A stretch of DNA of 28,902 nucleotides from Nitrogeniibacter sp050293885 (GCA_050293885.1 JBNKNO010000041.1:1-28902), one strand, 5' to 3'. Numbered from the stretch's first letter, positions 8,285-17,194 are shown. A program made the numbers and translations. The notes: a model not told the origin generated them from the sequence alone.

Positions 8285-8916
8285 GCGACGTGGCACGACT
8301 CGAACGCGGTCTGGCCGCCATGGGCATCGATCTGCCGGAGGCGGCACATGAAAAACTCGCCGCGTTTGCTGCGCTGCTGGCCAAGTGGAATCGGGTGTAC
8401 AACCTCACCGCCATTCGCGATGCCAGCCAGATCGTTACCCACCATCTGCTCGATTCGCTGGTGATCCTGCCGCATCTGGCGGATGTGAACACCCTTGCCG
8501 ACATCGGTTCGGGCGGCGGGCTGCCAGGCATCCCGCTGGCGATCGCGCGGCCGGATCTGTCGGTGACCTCCATCGAGACGGTCAACAAGAAAGCCAGCTT
8601 TCAGCAGCAGGCGCGCATCGAGCTCAAGCTGGAGAACTTCGATCCGGTGTGCGCTCGGGTCGAGGAGGTGCGCCAGGATCCCGGCTTTGAGGGCATCGTC
8701 TCGCGCGCGTTCGCCGAACTGGCCGACTTCGTGCGGCTCTCCGGCCATCTGCTTGCGCCGGGCGGTCGCCTGTACGCCATGAAAGGCGTATATCCTCACG
8801 AGGAAATCGCGCGCCTGCCGGAAGGCTTTCGTCTGGTGCAGGCGCTTGAACTGACGGTGCCCGATCTGGACGCACATCGGCATCTGATCATCATCGAACG
8901 GACGGAACCCGCCTGA
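8281..8916 (+). CDS. rsmG: 16S rRNA (guanine-527-N7)-methyltransferase RsmG (GidB)
   Basis: 211 residues. SAM-dependent methyltransferase that modifies G527 of 16S rRNA; loss gives low-level streptomycin resistance in several bacteria. KWNRVYNLTAI near residue 36 and DIGSGGGLPGIPLAI near residue 74 (SAM-binding motif I) are the family signatures. The start codon overlaps the mnmG stop (ATGA), and the stop TGA shares one base with the parA ATG. Cytoplasmic. Tight packing argues for one transcript with mnmG, parA and parB. Confidence 0.97.
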   Translation: MSDVARLERGLAAMGIDLPEAAHEKLAAFAALLAKWNRVYNLTAIRDASQIVTHHLLDSLVILPHLADVNTLADIGSGGGLPGIPLAIARPDLSVTSIETVNKKASFQQQARIELKLENFDPVCARVEEVRQDPGFEGIVSRAFAELADFVRLSGHLLAPGGRLYAMKGVYPHEEIARLPEGFRLVQALELTVPDLDAHRHLIIIERTEPA

Positions 8917-9686
8917 TGGCTCGAATTTTCTGTGTCGCCAACCAGAAGGGCGGCGTCGGCAAGACGACTACCTGCGTGAATCTCGCTGCCGCGCTGGCAC
9001 GGCGCAAGCAGCGCGTGCTGCTGGTCGACCTCGATCCGCAGGGCAACGCCACCGGCGGCAGCGGCATCGACAAGCGCAGCCTCAATCAGTCGGTCTATCA
9101 CCTGTTGGTGGGCATGGCCGACATTGCGGCGGTGCGCGTCACCTCCGCGTCCGGCAAGTTCGATGTGCTCCCCGCCAACCGTGACCTGGCTGGCGCCGAA
9201 GTGGAAATGGTGTCGCTCGAAGGGCGCGAGAAGCGCCTCAAGCGGGCCTTGGCCGGCGTCGCCGACGACTACGATTTCGTGCTCATCGACTGCCCACCGT
9301 CGCTCTCGCTGCTGACCCTCAACGGCCTGTGCTCGGCCCACGGCGTCATCATTCCCATGCAGTGCGAGTACTACGCGCTCGAAGGCTTGTCGGACCTGGT
9401 CAACACCATCAAGAAGGTGCACGCGAATCTGAACGCCGATCTGAAAATCATCGGCTTGCTGCGGGTGATGTTCGATCCGCGCATGACCCTGCAGCAACAG
9501 GTGTCGGCGCAGCTTGAGGACCACTTCGGCGACAAGGTCTTCAAGGCGGTGGTGCCACGCAACGTGCGGCTGGCCGAAGCGCCCAGTCATGGCATGCCGG
9601 GCGTGGTGTACGACCCCGCCGCCAAGGGCTCGGTCGCGTATCTGGATTTTGCCAAGGAAATGATCGAGCGCGTCAAAACGCTCTGA
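8916..9686 (+). CDS. parA: Chromosome partitioning ATPase ParA (Soj)
   Basis: 256 residues. Deviant Walker A motif KGGVGKTT at 11-18 with the signature first lysine, Walker A' VDLDPQGNAT near 40-50, and Walker B VLIDCPP near residue 123. It binds DNA non-specifically in the ATP-bound dimer form and moves ParB-parS complexes. There is no N-terminal helix-turn-helix, so this is the chromosomal type rather than the plasmid type Ia. It starts inside the rsmG stop codon and is followed by parB after 20 bp. Confidence 0.96.
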   Translation: MARIFCVANQKGGVGKTTTCVNLAAALARRKQRVLLVDLDPQGNATGGSGIDKRSLNQSVYHLLVGMADIAAVRVTSASGKFDVLPANRDLAGAEVEMVSLEGREKRLKRALAGVADDYDFVLIDCPPSLSLLTLNGLCSAHGVIIPMQCEYYALEGLSDLVNTIKKVHANLNADLKIIGLLRVMFDPRMTLQQQVSAQLEDHFGDKVFKAVVPRNVRLAEAPSHGMPGVVYDPAAKGSVAYLDFAKEMIERVKTL

Positions 9687-9706
9687 ACCGCTGGAAAGAG
9701 AACGCT

Positions 9707-10555
9707 ATGGCTCCTCCCAAACTCAAAGGTCTCGGCCGCGGGCTCGACGCCTTGCTGGCCGCGAACAAGGACGACGAAGACAAGGGTGAGTTGCAAACCT
9801 TGTCGGTGAGCGTGTTGCAGCCGGGCAAGTACCAGCCGCGCACGCGCATGGACCCCGGCTCGCTCGAGGAGCTGGCCGCCTCGATCAAGGCCCAGGGGGT
9901 GATGCAGCCGATCCTGGTGCGCCCGGTGGCCGAGGATCGCTACGAGATCATCGCCGGCGAACGCCGCTGGCGCGCCAGCCAGATTGCCGGGCTCGAACAC
10001 GCGCCGTGTCTGGTGCGCGAGATTCCCGACGAAGCCGCGCTGGCGATGTCGCTGATCGAGAACATCCAGCGCGAAAACCTCAACCCGCTCGAAGAGGCCG
10101 CCGGTATCCAGCGGCTCATCGACGAGTTCGAGATGACACATCAACAGGCCGCGGACGCCGTCGGTCGCTCGCGTCCGGCCGCCAGCAATCTGCTGCGCCT
10201 GCTGCAATTGGCGTCGCCGGTGCAGGAACTGCTCATGGCCGGCGACATCGACATGGGCCACGCGCGCGCGTTGTTGCCGCTCGACGGCGCCACCCAGGTG
10301 CAGCTGGCCAATCGGGCCGCGGGCCGCGGCCTGTCGGTGCGCGAAGTCGAGCGTCTCGTGCATCACGAGACAAAGCCGCGCAGCCTGCGTGCCCAGCCCG
10401 CCCCGGATCGGGATCTTCAGCGGCTCGAGGAAGAACTGTCCGACCGCCTCGGTGCAACGGTCAAAATCAGGGCCAATCGGAAGGGTGCGGGCAGTCTTGT
10501 AGTGGACTTCGCCAGCCTTGACCAGCTCGACAGTCTGCTTGAACGCCTGCGCTGA
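9707..10555 (+). CDS. parB: Chromosome partitioning protein ParB (Spo0J), CTPase and parS-binding
   Basis: 282 residues. The N-terminus has KGLGRGLDALL, a ParA-stimulating motif. The ParB/Srx CTP-binding domain shows YQPRTRMD, IKAQGVMQPILVRP and the GERRWRA box near residue 84. ENIQRENLNPLEEA leads into the parS-reading helix-turn-helix (EMTHQQAADAVGRSR and ASNLLRLLQL), followed by MGHARALLPL. A basic linker precedes the C-terminal dimerisation domain. All hallmark motifs are intact. It lies downstream of parA and about 150 bp upstream of the ATP synthase operon. Confidence 0.96.
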   Translation: MAPPKLKGLGRGLDALLAANKDDEDKGELQTLSVSVLQPGKYQPRTRMDPGSLEELAASIKAQGVMQPILVRPVAEDRYEIIAGERRWRASQIAGLEHAPCLVREIPDEAALAMSLIENIQRENLNPLEEAAGIQRLIDEFEMTHQQAADAVGRSRPAASNLLRLLQLASPVQELLMAGDIDMGHARALLPLDGATQVQLANRAAGRGLSVREVERLVHHETKPRSLRAQPAPDRDLQRLEEELSDRLGATVKIRANRKGAGSLVVDFASLDQLDSLLERLR

Positions 10556-10609
10556 CGCGGGATCGCAGCGAACAAGCCAGCCGCGCAAAATGCTGCACTG
10601 CAATAAAGT

Positions 10610-10638
10610 TTGACTTCGCTGTGGTTAACCCCTAGTAT
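10610..10638 (+). promoter_or_regulatory. Putative sigma70-type promoter of the ATP synthase operon
   Basis: TTGACT at 10610-10615 and TAGTAT at 10633-10638 are separated by exactly 17 bp, about 60 bp upstream of atpI, in the gap after parB. Five of six -35 bases and four of six -10 bases match consensus. Confidence 0.6.
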
Positions 10639-10699
10639 TGCCGGGATTTTTTAAGCGACCGCCCCGTGTGGTTTCGGGTCAGGGCGCGTGAGGGAAGGG

Positions 10700-11041
10700 A
10701 TGTTCAAGGCTGTCGGTTTCCAGCTTGTCGCGACACTATTCGCCGCGGCACTGTCGGCAGCGCTGTTCGGGCTGCAAGGCGCCTACTCCGCGTTCGCGGG
10801 AGGGATGGCAGCCGTGGTGCCGAACGCCTTGTTTGCCTTGAAGCTGGCCGCTGCGCGTGGCCGCGCTCCCTCCGCTTACCCCGTCGCTTTTGTCGCCGGC
10901 GAGTTCATCAAGGTCGCCGCGACCGTGGGATTACTGGCGCTAGCAGCCACGACGATCGAGGGCCTCCACTGGGGGGCGTTGCTGATCGGTCTGGTGCTGG
11001 CGCTCAAAGCGAATTTGTTTGGATTATTGGGTCGGAACTAA
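10700..11041 (+). CDS. atpI: ATP synthase subunit I (AtpI)
   Basis: 113 residues if started at the ATG 10700, which has a purine-rich GAGGGAAGGG just upstream; a GTG four codons earlier (10688) is the alternative. The protein is almost entirely hydrophobic with about four membrane segments and short loops such as KLAAARGRAPSAYP. AtpI is a non-essential membrane protein that opens atp operons and helps assemble the c-ring. Two bases separate its stop from the atpB start. Assignment rests on membrane profile, size and operon position more than on a catalytic motif. Confidence 0.85.
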   Translation: MFKAVGFQLVATLFAAALSAALFGLQGAYSAFAGGMAAVVPNALFALKLAAARGRAPSAYPVAFVAGEFIKVAATVGLLALAATTIEGLHWGALLIGLVLALKANLFGLLGRN

Positions 11042-11043
11042 CC

Positions 11044-11910
11044 ATGGCTACAGAGCACGCAGTTAACACCGCTGCCGAACACGCAGCGCACAGTCCCACC
11101 GCTTCGGAATACATCGTTCACCACCTGACCCAGCTCAACACCTCGGGTCATGCCCAGAAGAACGTGATCGACTGGTCGATTATCAATATCGACACAATGT
11201 TCTACTCGATCCTGATTGGCGTCGTTTGCCTGTTCTTCCTGTGGCGCGCTGCGTCCAAGGCCACCTCGGGGGTGCCGGGCCGTTTCCAGGCTGCCGTCGA
11301 AATCCTCGTCGAGATGGTGGCGGATCAGGCCAAGGGCATCATCCACAGTGCCGAGTCACGCAAGTTCGTCGCGCCGCTGGCCCTCACCGTGTTCGTGTGG
11401 ATCTTCATGATGAACGCGATGGACCTGTTGCCGGTCGATCTGCTGCCGACCATTTGGCAAACCGCCAGTGGCAATGAACACGCCTACATGCGTGTTGTGC
11501 CCACCGCCGACCTCAACGGCGCACTCGGCCTGTCCATCGGCGTGCTGCTGGTCTGCCTTTACTACAACGTCAAGATCAAGGGCCTCGGTGGCTGGATTCA
11601 CGAGCTCTTCACTGCCCCGTTCGGCAATCACCCGCTGCTGTACCCGATCAACTTCATCATGCAGATGATCGAATTTCTGGCCAAGACGGTTTCGCACGGC
11701 ATGCGACTGTTCGGCAACATGTACGCTGGCGAACTGGTGTTCATGCTGATCGCGCTGCTGGGCGGCACGGCCACCGTATTCGGTTTCGTCGGTCATGTGA
11801 TCGCTGGTTCCATCTGGGCGATCTTCCATATTCTGATCATCACGCTGCAGGCATTCATCTTCATGATGCTGGCGCTCGTGTATGTGGGTCAGTCTCACGA
11901 AAGTCACTGA
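11044..11910 (+). CDS. atpB: F0F1 ATP synthase subunit a
   Basis: 288 residues, an integral membrane protein forming the proton half-channels against the c-ring. The signature KTVSHGMRLFGNMYAGEL contains the essential arginine (Arg221, equivalent to E. coli Arg210). Other family stretches are MDLLPVD near 126 and PLLYPINFIMQMIEFLAK. The first about 50 residues are hydrophilic and His-rich, then five or so membrane segments follow. It is the second gene of the operon, 60 bp before atpE. Confidence 0.97.
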   Translation: MATEHAVNTAAEHAAHSPTASEYIVHHLTQLNTSGHAQKNVIDWSIINIDTMFYSILIGVVCLFFLWRAASKATSGVPGRFQAAVEILVEMVADQAKGIIHSAESRKFVAPLALTVFVWIFMMNAMDLLPVDLLPTIWQTASGNEHAYMRVVPTADLNGALGLSIGVLLVCLYYNVKIKGLGGWIHELFTAPFGNHPLLYPINFIMQMIEFLAKTVSHGMRLFGNMYAGELVFMLIALLGGTATVFGFVGHVIAGSIWAIFHILIITLQAFIFMMLALVYVGQSHESH

Positions 11911-11970
11911 TTTTATTGTTTTCTTTTTAACCCGGTTTCAAAAAACCACTTTATCTCTCAAGGAGTCGTC
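11911..11970 (+). promoter_or_regulatory. U-rich leader and strong ribosome site in front of atpE
   Basis: The 60-bp atpB-atpE gap starts with an unusually T-rich stretch (11911-11929), contains a weak GGTTT/AAACC hairpin near 11934-11947, and ends with AAGGAG at 11960-11965 directly before the ATG. High c-subunit stoichiometry requires strong atpE translation; E. coli has a U-rich enhancer at the same place. The functional analogy is inference. Confidence 0.45.
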
Positions 11971-12216
11971 ATGGAAAACGTTCTGGGTTTTGTCGCGCTG
12001 GCCGCTGGTCTGATCATCGGTCTGGGTGCCATCGGTGCTTGTATCGGTATCGGCATCATGGGTTCCAAGTACCTCGAAGCTTCTGCCCGTCAGCCCGAGC
12101 TGATGAACGCGCTGCAAACCAAGATGTTCCTGCTTGCTGGTCTGATTGACGCTGCATTCCTGATCGGTGTTGGTATCGCCATGATGTTCGCGTTCGCCAA
12201 CCCGTTCCAACTCTGA
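11971..12216 (+). CDS. atpE: F0F1 ATP synthase subunit c
   Basis: 81 residues forming a two-helix hairpin. The first helix is glycine-rich (GLGAIGACIGIGIMG), the polar loop ARQPE is at 39-43 and binds the gamma/epsilon stalk, and the second helix carries the proton-binding Asp60 in GLIDAAF. No additional sodium-site pattern is evident, so proton coupling is expected. Codons here are strongly biased compared with surrounding non-atp genes, as expected for a highly translated subunit. Confidence 0.97.
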   Translation: MENVLGFVALAAGLIIGLGAIGACIGIGIMGSKYLEASARQPELMNALQTKMFLLAGLIDAAFLIGVGIAMMFAFANPFQL

Positions 12217-12263
12217 TCCTCGGGTCGTTTTTCTTTCATAACGAACCATAAGGACATCGCAAC

Positions 12264-12737
12264 GTGAATCTGAACGCTACCCTGATAGCTCAGCTCGTTG
12301 TGTTCTTCATCCTGGTCGTCTTCACGATGAAATTCGTGTGGCCGCCCATCGTGAAGGCACTGGACGAGCGTGCGCAAAAGGTCGCGGACGGGCTGGCGGC
12401 TGCGGACAAGGCCAAGGCTGAACTGGCTCACGCCGAGAAGAAGGTTGTCGAGGAAATGCGCGCTGCGCGTGAATCGGCCTCCGAGGCGCGTACGGCTGCT
12501 GAAAAGCAGGCGTCTGCCCTGATCGACGAAGCCCGTGCCGAAGCTACCCGCATCATTGCCGCCGCACGTGAAGCAGCCGAAGGCGAAGCCGCCGTCGCTG
12601 CCCAGCGCGCCAAAGAAGCCCTTCGTGATCAGGTCGCAACCCTGGCGATTGCCGGTGCCGAGAAGATCCTCCGCAAGGAAGTCGACGCCAAGGCACACGC
12701 TGATCTGCTGGCTAACCTGAAACAGGAACTGCAATAA
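12264..12737 (+). CDS. atpF: F0F1 ATP synthase subunit b
   Basis: 157 residues from a GTG start at 12264, chosen because MNLNATLIAQLVVFF is the standard family N-terminus and an ATAAGGA ribosome site lies upstream. One membrane helix (about 5-25, ending KFVWPPI) is followed by a long charged, Ala-rich coiled coil (about 30-150) that forms the peripheral stalk dimer. It is followed by atpH after 3 bp. Confidence 0.96.
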   Translation: MNLNATLIAQLVVFFILVVFTMKFVWPPIVKALDERAQKVADGLAAADKAKAELAHAEKKVVEEMRAARESASEARTAAEKQASALIDEARAEATRIIAAAREAAEGEAAVAAQRAKEALRDQVATLAIAGAEKILRKEVDAKAHADLLANLKQELQ

Positions 12738-12740
12738 GTC

Positions 12741-13277
12741 ATGGCCGAAAACGTCACCATCGCGCGCCCCTACGCCGAAGCCGCTTTTCAGCTGGCTGAA
12801 GGGGCTGGTGCGCTGGGGCCCTGGTCGGAAGCCCTGGATCGTATGGCGGCTGTTGTCGCCGATCCGCAGATGAAAGCTTGCATTACCAACCCGAAACTTG
12901 GAGCTGACAGTCTCGTAGAGCTGTTCTCCGGTGTCGTGGGTGGCAAGCTCGACGAGACGCAACAGAACTTTGTGCGTGTTCTCGTCGATAACGAACGTCT
13001 GCTTGTGCTTCCCGAGATCCGTGACCTGTTCGTTGTACGCAAGAACGAACATGAAGGCGTGCAGGATGCAGAGATTTTGTCTGCTTTCCCGCTCGATGGT
13101 GAAACGCTCAAAACGCTGACAAGCGAGCTGGAGGCCAAGTTCAAGGCAAAGCTCAATGTGTCAGTAACGGTAGATCCCACGCTGATTGGTGGTGTTGTGA
13201 TCTCCGTTGGCGATGATGTCATCGACGCCTCGGTCCGCGGCAAGCTCGCGAACATGGCCGCTGCGCTTAAGAATTAG
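12741..13277 (+). CDS. atpH: F0F1 ATP synthase subunit delta
   Basis: 178 residues. N-terminal RPYAEAAFQLAE and C-terminal GGVVISVGDDVIDASVRGKL are the family signatures. It caps the F1 head and attaches the b-subunit stalk. The start lies 3 bp after the atpF stop; the stop TAG is part of the purine-rich region that serves as the atpA ribosome site. Confidence 0.96.
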   Translation: MAENVTIARPYAEAAFQLAEGAGALGPWSEALDRMAAVVADPQMKACITNPKLGADSLVELFSGVVGGKLDETQQNFVRVLVDNERLLVLPEIRDLFVVRKNEHEGVQDAEILSAFPLDGETLKTLTSELEAKFKAKLNVSVTVDPTLIGGVVISVGDDVIDASVRGKLANMAAALKN

Positions 13278-13287
13278 GAGCATTGGA

Positions 13288-14826
13288 ATGCAACTCAACC
13301 CCTCTGAAATCAGTGATCTGATCAAGAGCCGGATTCAGGACCTGCAGCTCGTCGCGACTTCGGGCAACGAAGGAACGGTCGTTTCCGTTACCGACGGTAT
13401 TTGCCGCATTCACGGACTCGCCGATGTGATGCAGGGTGAAATGCTTGAATTCCCCGGCAATACATTTGGTCTGGCACTCAACCTCGAGCGTGACTCCGTC
13501 GGCGCCGTGGTGCTTGGTGAATACGAGCACATCGTCGAAGGTGACACCGTCAAGGCAACCGGCCGTATTCTTGAAGTCCCGGTCGGCCCCGAACTCATTG
13601 GCCGTGTCGTCAATGGTCTCGGTCAGCCGATTGATGGCAAAGGCCCGATCAACGCCAAACTCACCGACAAGATCGAAAAGGTCGCGCCCGGTGTGATCGA
13701 TCGTCAGTCAGTGTCCGAGCCGGTGCAAACCGGTCTGAAATCGGTCGACTCGATGGTGCCGATCGGACGTGGTCAGCGTGAGCTGATCATTGGCGACCGC
13801 CAGACGGGTAAAACCGCTGTCGCCGTTGATGCCATCATCAACCAGAAAGGCCAGAACATGTTCTGCGTCTACGTGGCTATTGGTCAGAAAGCATCGACCG
13901 TCGCCAACGTGGTGCGCAAGCTGGAAGAAAACGGCGCGATGGAATACACCATCGTCGTGGCCGCGACCGCTTCCGAATCGGCCGCCATGCAGTATCTGTC
14001 AGCCTACTCGGGCTGCACCATGGGTGAATATTTCCGTGACCGTGGTCAGGATGCGCTGATTGTCTATGACGATCTGACCAAGCAAGCCTGGGCTTACCGT
14101 CAGGTGTCCCTGCTGCTGCGTCGTCCGCCGGGTCGTGAAGCCTATCCGGGTGACGTGTTCTACCTGCACTCTCGTCTGCTCGAGCGCGCTGCACGCGTGA
14201 ATGAGGCCTACGTCGAGAAGTTCACCAACGGTGAAGTCAAAGGCAAGACCGGTTCGCTGACCGCCCTGCCGGTGATCGAAACCCAGGCTGGTGACGTGTC
14301 CGCCTTCGTGCCGACCAACGTGATTTCCATTACCGACGGTCAGATCTTCCTGGAAACCGACCTGTTCAACGCCGGTATCCGTCCTGCGATCAACGCCGGT
14401 ATTTCGGTGTCGCGAGTCGGTGGTGCGGCCCAGACCAAGGTCATCAAGAAGCTCGGCGGTGGTGTGCGTTTGGCCTTGGCCCAGTATCGCGAACTGGCTG
14501 CCTTTGCGCAGTTTGCTTCCGATCTGGACGAAGCCACCCGCAAACAACTCGAGCGCGGTCGCCAGGTTACCGAACTGATGAAACAGGCGCAGTACGCGCC
14601 GCTGTCTGTCGCCGATATGGCGGTCACGCTGTACGCGTCCAACAACGGTTACTTCGACGACGTCGAAGTCAGTCGTGTGCTGGCCTGCGAATCTGCGTTG
14701 CACCAGTTCATGAAGACGAAACACGCGGCTCTGATTGAAAAGATCGAAAGCTCCAAGAATCTCGACGGCGACGACGAGAAGGCCTTGGTGTCGGCGATCG
14801 AAGAATTCAAGAAGAGCTGGGCTTAA
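13288..14826 (+). CDS. atpA: F0F1 ATP synthase subunit alpha
   Basis: 512 residues from ATG 13288, with AGGAG at 13276-13280; the frame is open further upstream but MQLNPSEISDLIKSRI is the family N-terminus. The nucleotide-binding P-loop GDRQTGKT is at 169-176 and the segment ISVSRVGGAAQ, near residue 372, carries the arginine finger region. The subunit binds non-catalytic nucleotide and alternates with beta in the F1 hexamer. It follows atpH by 10 bp and precedes atpG by 21 bp. Confidence 0.97.
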   Translation: MQLNPSEISDLIKSRIQDLQLVATSGNEGTVVSVTDGICRIHGLADVMQGEMLEFPGNTFGLALNLERDSVGAVVLGEYEHIVEGDTVKATGRILEVPVGPELIGRVVNGLGQPIDGKGPINAKLTDKIEKVAPGVIDRQSVSEPVQTGLKSVDSMVPIGRGQRELIIGDRQTGKTAVAVDAIINQKGQNMFCVYVAIGQKASTVANVVRKLEENGAMEYTIVVAATASESAAMQYLSAYSGCTMGEYFRDRGQDALIVYDDLTKQAWAYRQVSLLLRRPPGREAYPGDVFYLHSRLLERAARVNEAYVEKFTNGEVKGKTGSLTALPVIETQAGDVSAFVPTNVISITDGQIFLETDLFNAGIRPAINAGISVSRVGGAAQTKVIKKLGGGVRLALAQYRELAAFAQFASDLDEATRKQLERGRQVTELMKQAQYAPLSVADMAVTLYASNNGYFDDVEVSRVLACESALHQFMKTKHAALIEKIESSKNLDGDDEKALVSAIEEFKKSWA

Positions 14827-14847
14827 GTCGGCGTACGGAGACGGAAT

Positions 14848-15717
14848 ATGGCAAGCGGTAAGGAAATTCGTACGAAGATCAAGAGTGTTCAGAACACTCG
14901 CAAGATCACGAAGGCCATGGAAATGGTGGCCGCATCGAAAATGCGCAAAGCGCAGGATCGCATGCGTGCCGCTCGTCCCTATGCTGAAAAGATCCGCCGA
15001 CTCGCTGCGAACCTGTCTCAGGCGAACATCACCGAGTATCAGCACCCCTTCGTCGCCAAAAAGGGTGACGTCAAGCGTATTGGCGTCATCGTGGTGACGA
15101 CCGACAAAGGTCTGTGTGGTGGCTTGAACACCAACATTCTGCGTCAGACGGTCTCCAACATGAAGGAATGGGAGGCTGGTGGGGTCACTGAAATCACGGC
15201 GACCTGCATTGGTAACAAGGGCTACAGCTTCATGCAGCGCGTTGGGGCCAAAGTGGTTTCCCATGCAACGCAGCTCGGTGATACTCCGCATCTCGAAAAA
15301 CTGATCGGCCCGGTCAAGGTCATGCTGGACGCGTTCCAGGCTGGCGAGCTTGACGCGGTTTATATGGCCTACACCCGCTTCATCAACACGATGAAGCAGG
15401 AGCCGCAAGTCGAGCAGTTGCTCCCCCTCACCGGTGAGAATCTTGGTGCGCCTGAAGGCTCGTGGGACTACCTTTATGAGCCCGATCCGCAGGTCGTCAT
15501 TGATGAACTGCTGGTCCGTTATGTCGAAGCGCTGGTCTATCAGGCCGTTGCGGAAAACATGGCGTCCGAGCAAAGCGCCCGGATGGTGGCAATGAAGGCG
15601 GCGTCCGACAATGCGAAAGACGTGATTGGAGAGCTCCAGCTGGTCTACAACAAGACTCGCCAGGCGGCCATTACGAAAGAGTTGTCGGAAATCGTCGGCG
15701 GCGCGGCTGCGGTCTAA
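14848..15717 (+). CDS. atpG: F0F1 ATP synthase subunit gamma
   Basis: 289 residues. The N-terminal helix starts ASGKEIRTKIKSVQNTRKIT and contains KAMEMVAASKMRKAQ, and the C-terminal helix contains ASDNAKDVI and LQLVYNKTRQAAITKE with the terminal EIVGGAAA; these pair as the central rotor shaft. STDKGLCGGLN-type motif is present as TTDKGLCGGLN near residue 86. Normal length and position between alpha and beta. Confidence 0.97.
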   Translation: MASGKEIRTKIKSVQNTRKITKAMEMVAASKMRKAQDRMRAARPYAEKIRRLAANLSQANITEYQHPFVAKKGDVKRIGVIVVTTDKGLCGGLNTNILRQTVSNMKEWEAGGVTEITATCIGNKGYSFMQRVGAKVVSHATQLGDTPHLEKLIGPVKVMLDAFQAGELDAVYMAYTRFINTMKQEPQVEQLLPLTGENLGAPEGSWDYLYEPDPQVVIDELLVRYVEALVYQAVAENMASEQSARMVAMKAASDNAKDVIGELQLVYNKTRQAAITKELSEIVGGAAAV

Positions 15718-15742
15718 CGGATTATTGATTTAAGGAAAAACG

Positions 15743-17143
15743 ATGAGTACTGGTACGATCGTTCAGTGTATCGGCGCGGTGGTGGACATTCAGTTCCCGC
15801 GCAACGAGATACCCAATGTGTATGAAGCTTTGACGCTCGACGCGGCCGATAATTCATTTGCCGAGGGCGGCTTGACCTTCGAAGTCCAGCAGTTGCTGGG
15901 TGACGGTGTGGCGCGCACGATTGCGCTCGGTTCGTCTGACGGTTTGCGCCGTGGCATGTCGGTTTCCGGCACGGGCAAGCCGATTTCGGTGCCTGTGGGT
16001 GAAGGCACGCTCGGCCGCATCATGGATGTGCTGGGTCGCCCGATCGACGAAGCCGGCCCGGTTGAGACCGACGAGTTGCGTGCGATTCACCAAGCCGCGC
16101 CGAAGTTCGACGAGCTGTCGCCGTCGGTGGAACTGCTCGAAACCGGCATCAAGGTGATTGACTTGATCTGCCCGTTTGCCAAGGGCGGTAAAGTCGGCCT
16201 GTTCGGCGGTGCCGGTGTGGGCAAGACCGTGAACATGATGGAGCTCATCAACAACATCGCCAAACAGCACGCCGGCTTGTCCGTGTTTGCTGGCGTGGGT
16301 GAGCGTACTCGTGAGGGTAACGACTTCTACCACGAGATGAAGGACTCCAACGTGCTCGACAAGGTCGCGATGGTGTTCGGTCAGATGAACGAGCCCCCGG
16401 GTAACCGTCTGCGCGTGGCACTGACCGGTCTGACCATGGCCGAGCGTTTCCGTGATGACGGCCGTGACATCCTGTTCTTTGTGGACAACATCTACCGTTA
16501 CACGCTGGCCGGTACCGAAGTGTCGGCACTGCTCGGCCGGATGCCGTCTGCGGTGGGTTACCAGCCGACGCTGGCTGAAGAAATGGGTCGCCTGCAGGAG
16601 CGTATTACCTCCACCAAGGTCGGTTCGATTACGTCCATCCAGGCGGTGTATGTGCCTGCCGATGACTTGACCGATCCGTCGCCGGCAACCACCTTCCTTC
16701 ACTTGGACTCTACCGTCGTGCTGTCGCGTGATATCGCGTCGCTGGGTATCTACCCGGCCGTCGATCCGCTCGACTCCACGTCGCGTCAGCTCGATCCGCT
16801 GGTGGTGGGTGAAGAACACTACAACGTCGCTCGTGGTGTTCAGCAGACGCTGCAGAAGTACAAGGAACTGCGTGACATTATCGCGATTCTGGGTATGGAC
16901 GAACTGTCTCCCGAAGACAAGCTCGCCGTGTCCCGCGCGCGTAAGATCCAGCGTTTCCTGTCGCAGCCGTTCCACGTGGCCGAGGTGTTCACCGGTTCGC
17001 CGGGCAAGTACGTTTCGCTCAAGGATACGATCAAGGGCTTCAAGATGATCGTTGATGGTGAGTGCGACCAGTTGCCGGAGCAGGCGTTCTACATGGTCGG
17101 TGCTATCGAGGAAGCCTTCGATAAGGCCAAGACCCTCCAGTAA
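15743..17143 (+). CDS. atpD: F0F1 ATP synthase subunit beta
   Basis: 466 residues. The catalytic P-loop GGAGVGKT is at 155-162, followed by GERTREGNDFYHEM with the catalytic glutamate, the Walker B-containing FVDNIYRYTLAGTEVSALLG, and the DELSEED-equivalent region as DELSPEDK near 390. It carries the catalytic sites of F1. A TAAGGAAAAA ribosome site precedes the start. A perfect GC-rich hairpin follows between this gene and atpC. Confidence 0.98.
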   Translation: MSTGTIVQCIGAVVDIQFPRNEIPNVYEALTLDAADNSFAEGGLTFEVQQLLGDGVARTIALGSSDGLRRGMSVSGTGKPISVPVGEGTLGRIMDVLGRPIDEAGPVETDELRAIHQAAPKFDELSPSVELLETGIKVIDLICPFAKGGKVGLFGGAGVGKTVNMMELINNIAKQHAGLSVFAGVGERTREGNDFYHEMKDSNVLDKVAMVFGQMNEPPGNRLRVALTGLTMAERFRDDGRDILFFVDNIYRYTLAGTEVSALLGRMPSAVGYQPTLAEEMGRLQERITSTKVGSITSIQAVYVPADDLTDPSPATTFLHLDSTVVLSRDIASLGIYPAVDPLDSTSRQLDPLVVGEEHYNVARGVQQTLQKYKELRDIIAILGMDELSPEDKLAVSRARKIQRFLSQPFHVAEVFTGSPGKYVSLKDTIKGFKMIVDGECDQLPEQAFYMVGAIEEAFDKAKTLQ

Positions 17144-17153
17144 TGCAGTCCGT

Positions 17154-17175
17154 GCCCCGCTCCGTGGAGCGGGGC
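17154..17175 (+). other. Intercistronic GC-rich hairpin between atpD and atpC
   Basis: GCCCCGCTCC (17154-17163) and its exact complement (17166-17175) are separated by two bases, 10 bp after the atpD stop. No T-run follows, so it is unlikely to be a full terminator. It may set RNA stability or partial read-through into atpC, whose ribosome site GGAGGA begins 7 bp further on. Confidence 0.7.
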
Positions 17176-17194
17176 CATAGCGGAGGAAGAGACT

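Noticed and set aside
6326..8347. A very long open frame on the minus strand opposite mnmG
   Set aside because: It is the antisense shadow of mnmG in GC-rich DNA; its translation is Arg/His-rich low-complexity sequence without any family motif, while the plus strand is clearly MnmG.
16968..16983. CGTTCCACGTGGCCGA, a close match to parS inside atpD
   Set aside because: It encodes the conserved FHVAE stretch of the beta subunit and matches only 12 of 16 positions, so chance with coding constraint is the simpler explanation.
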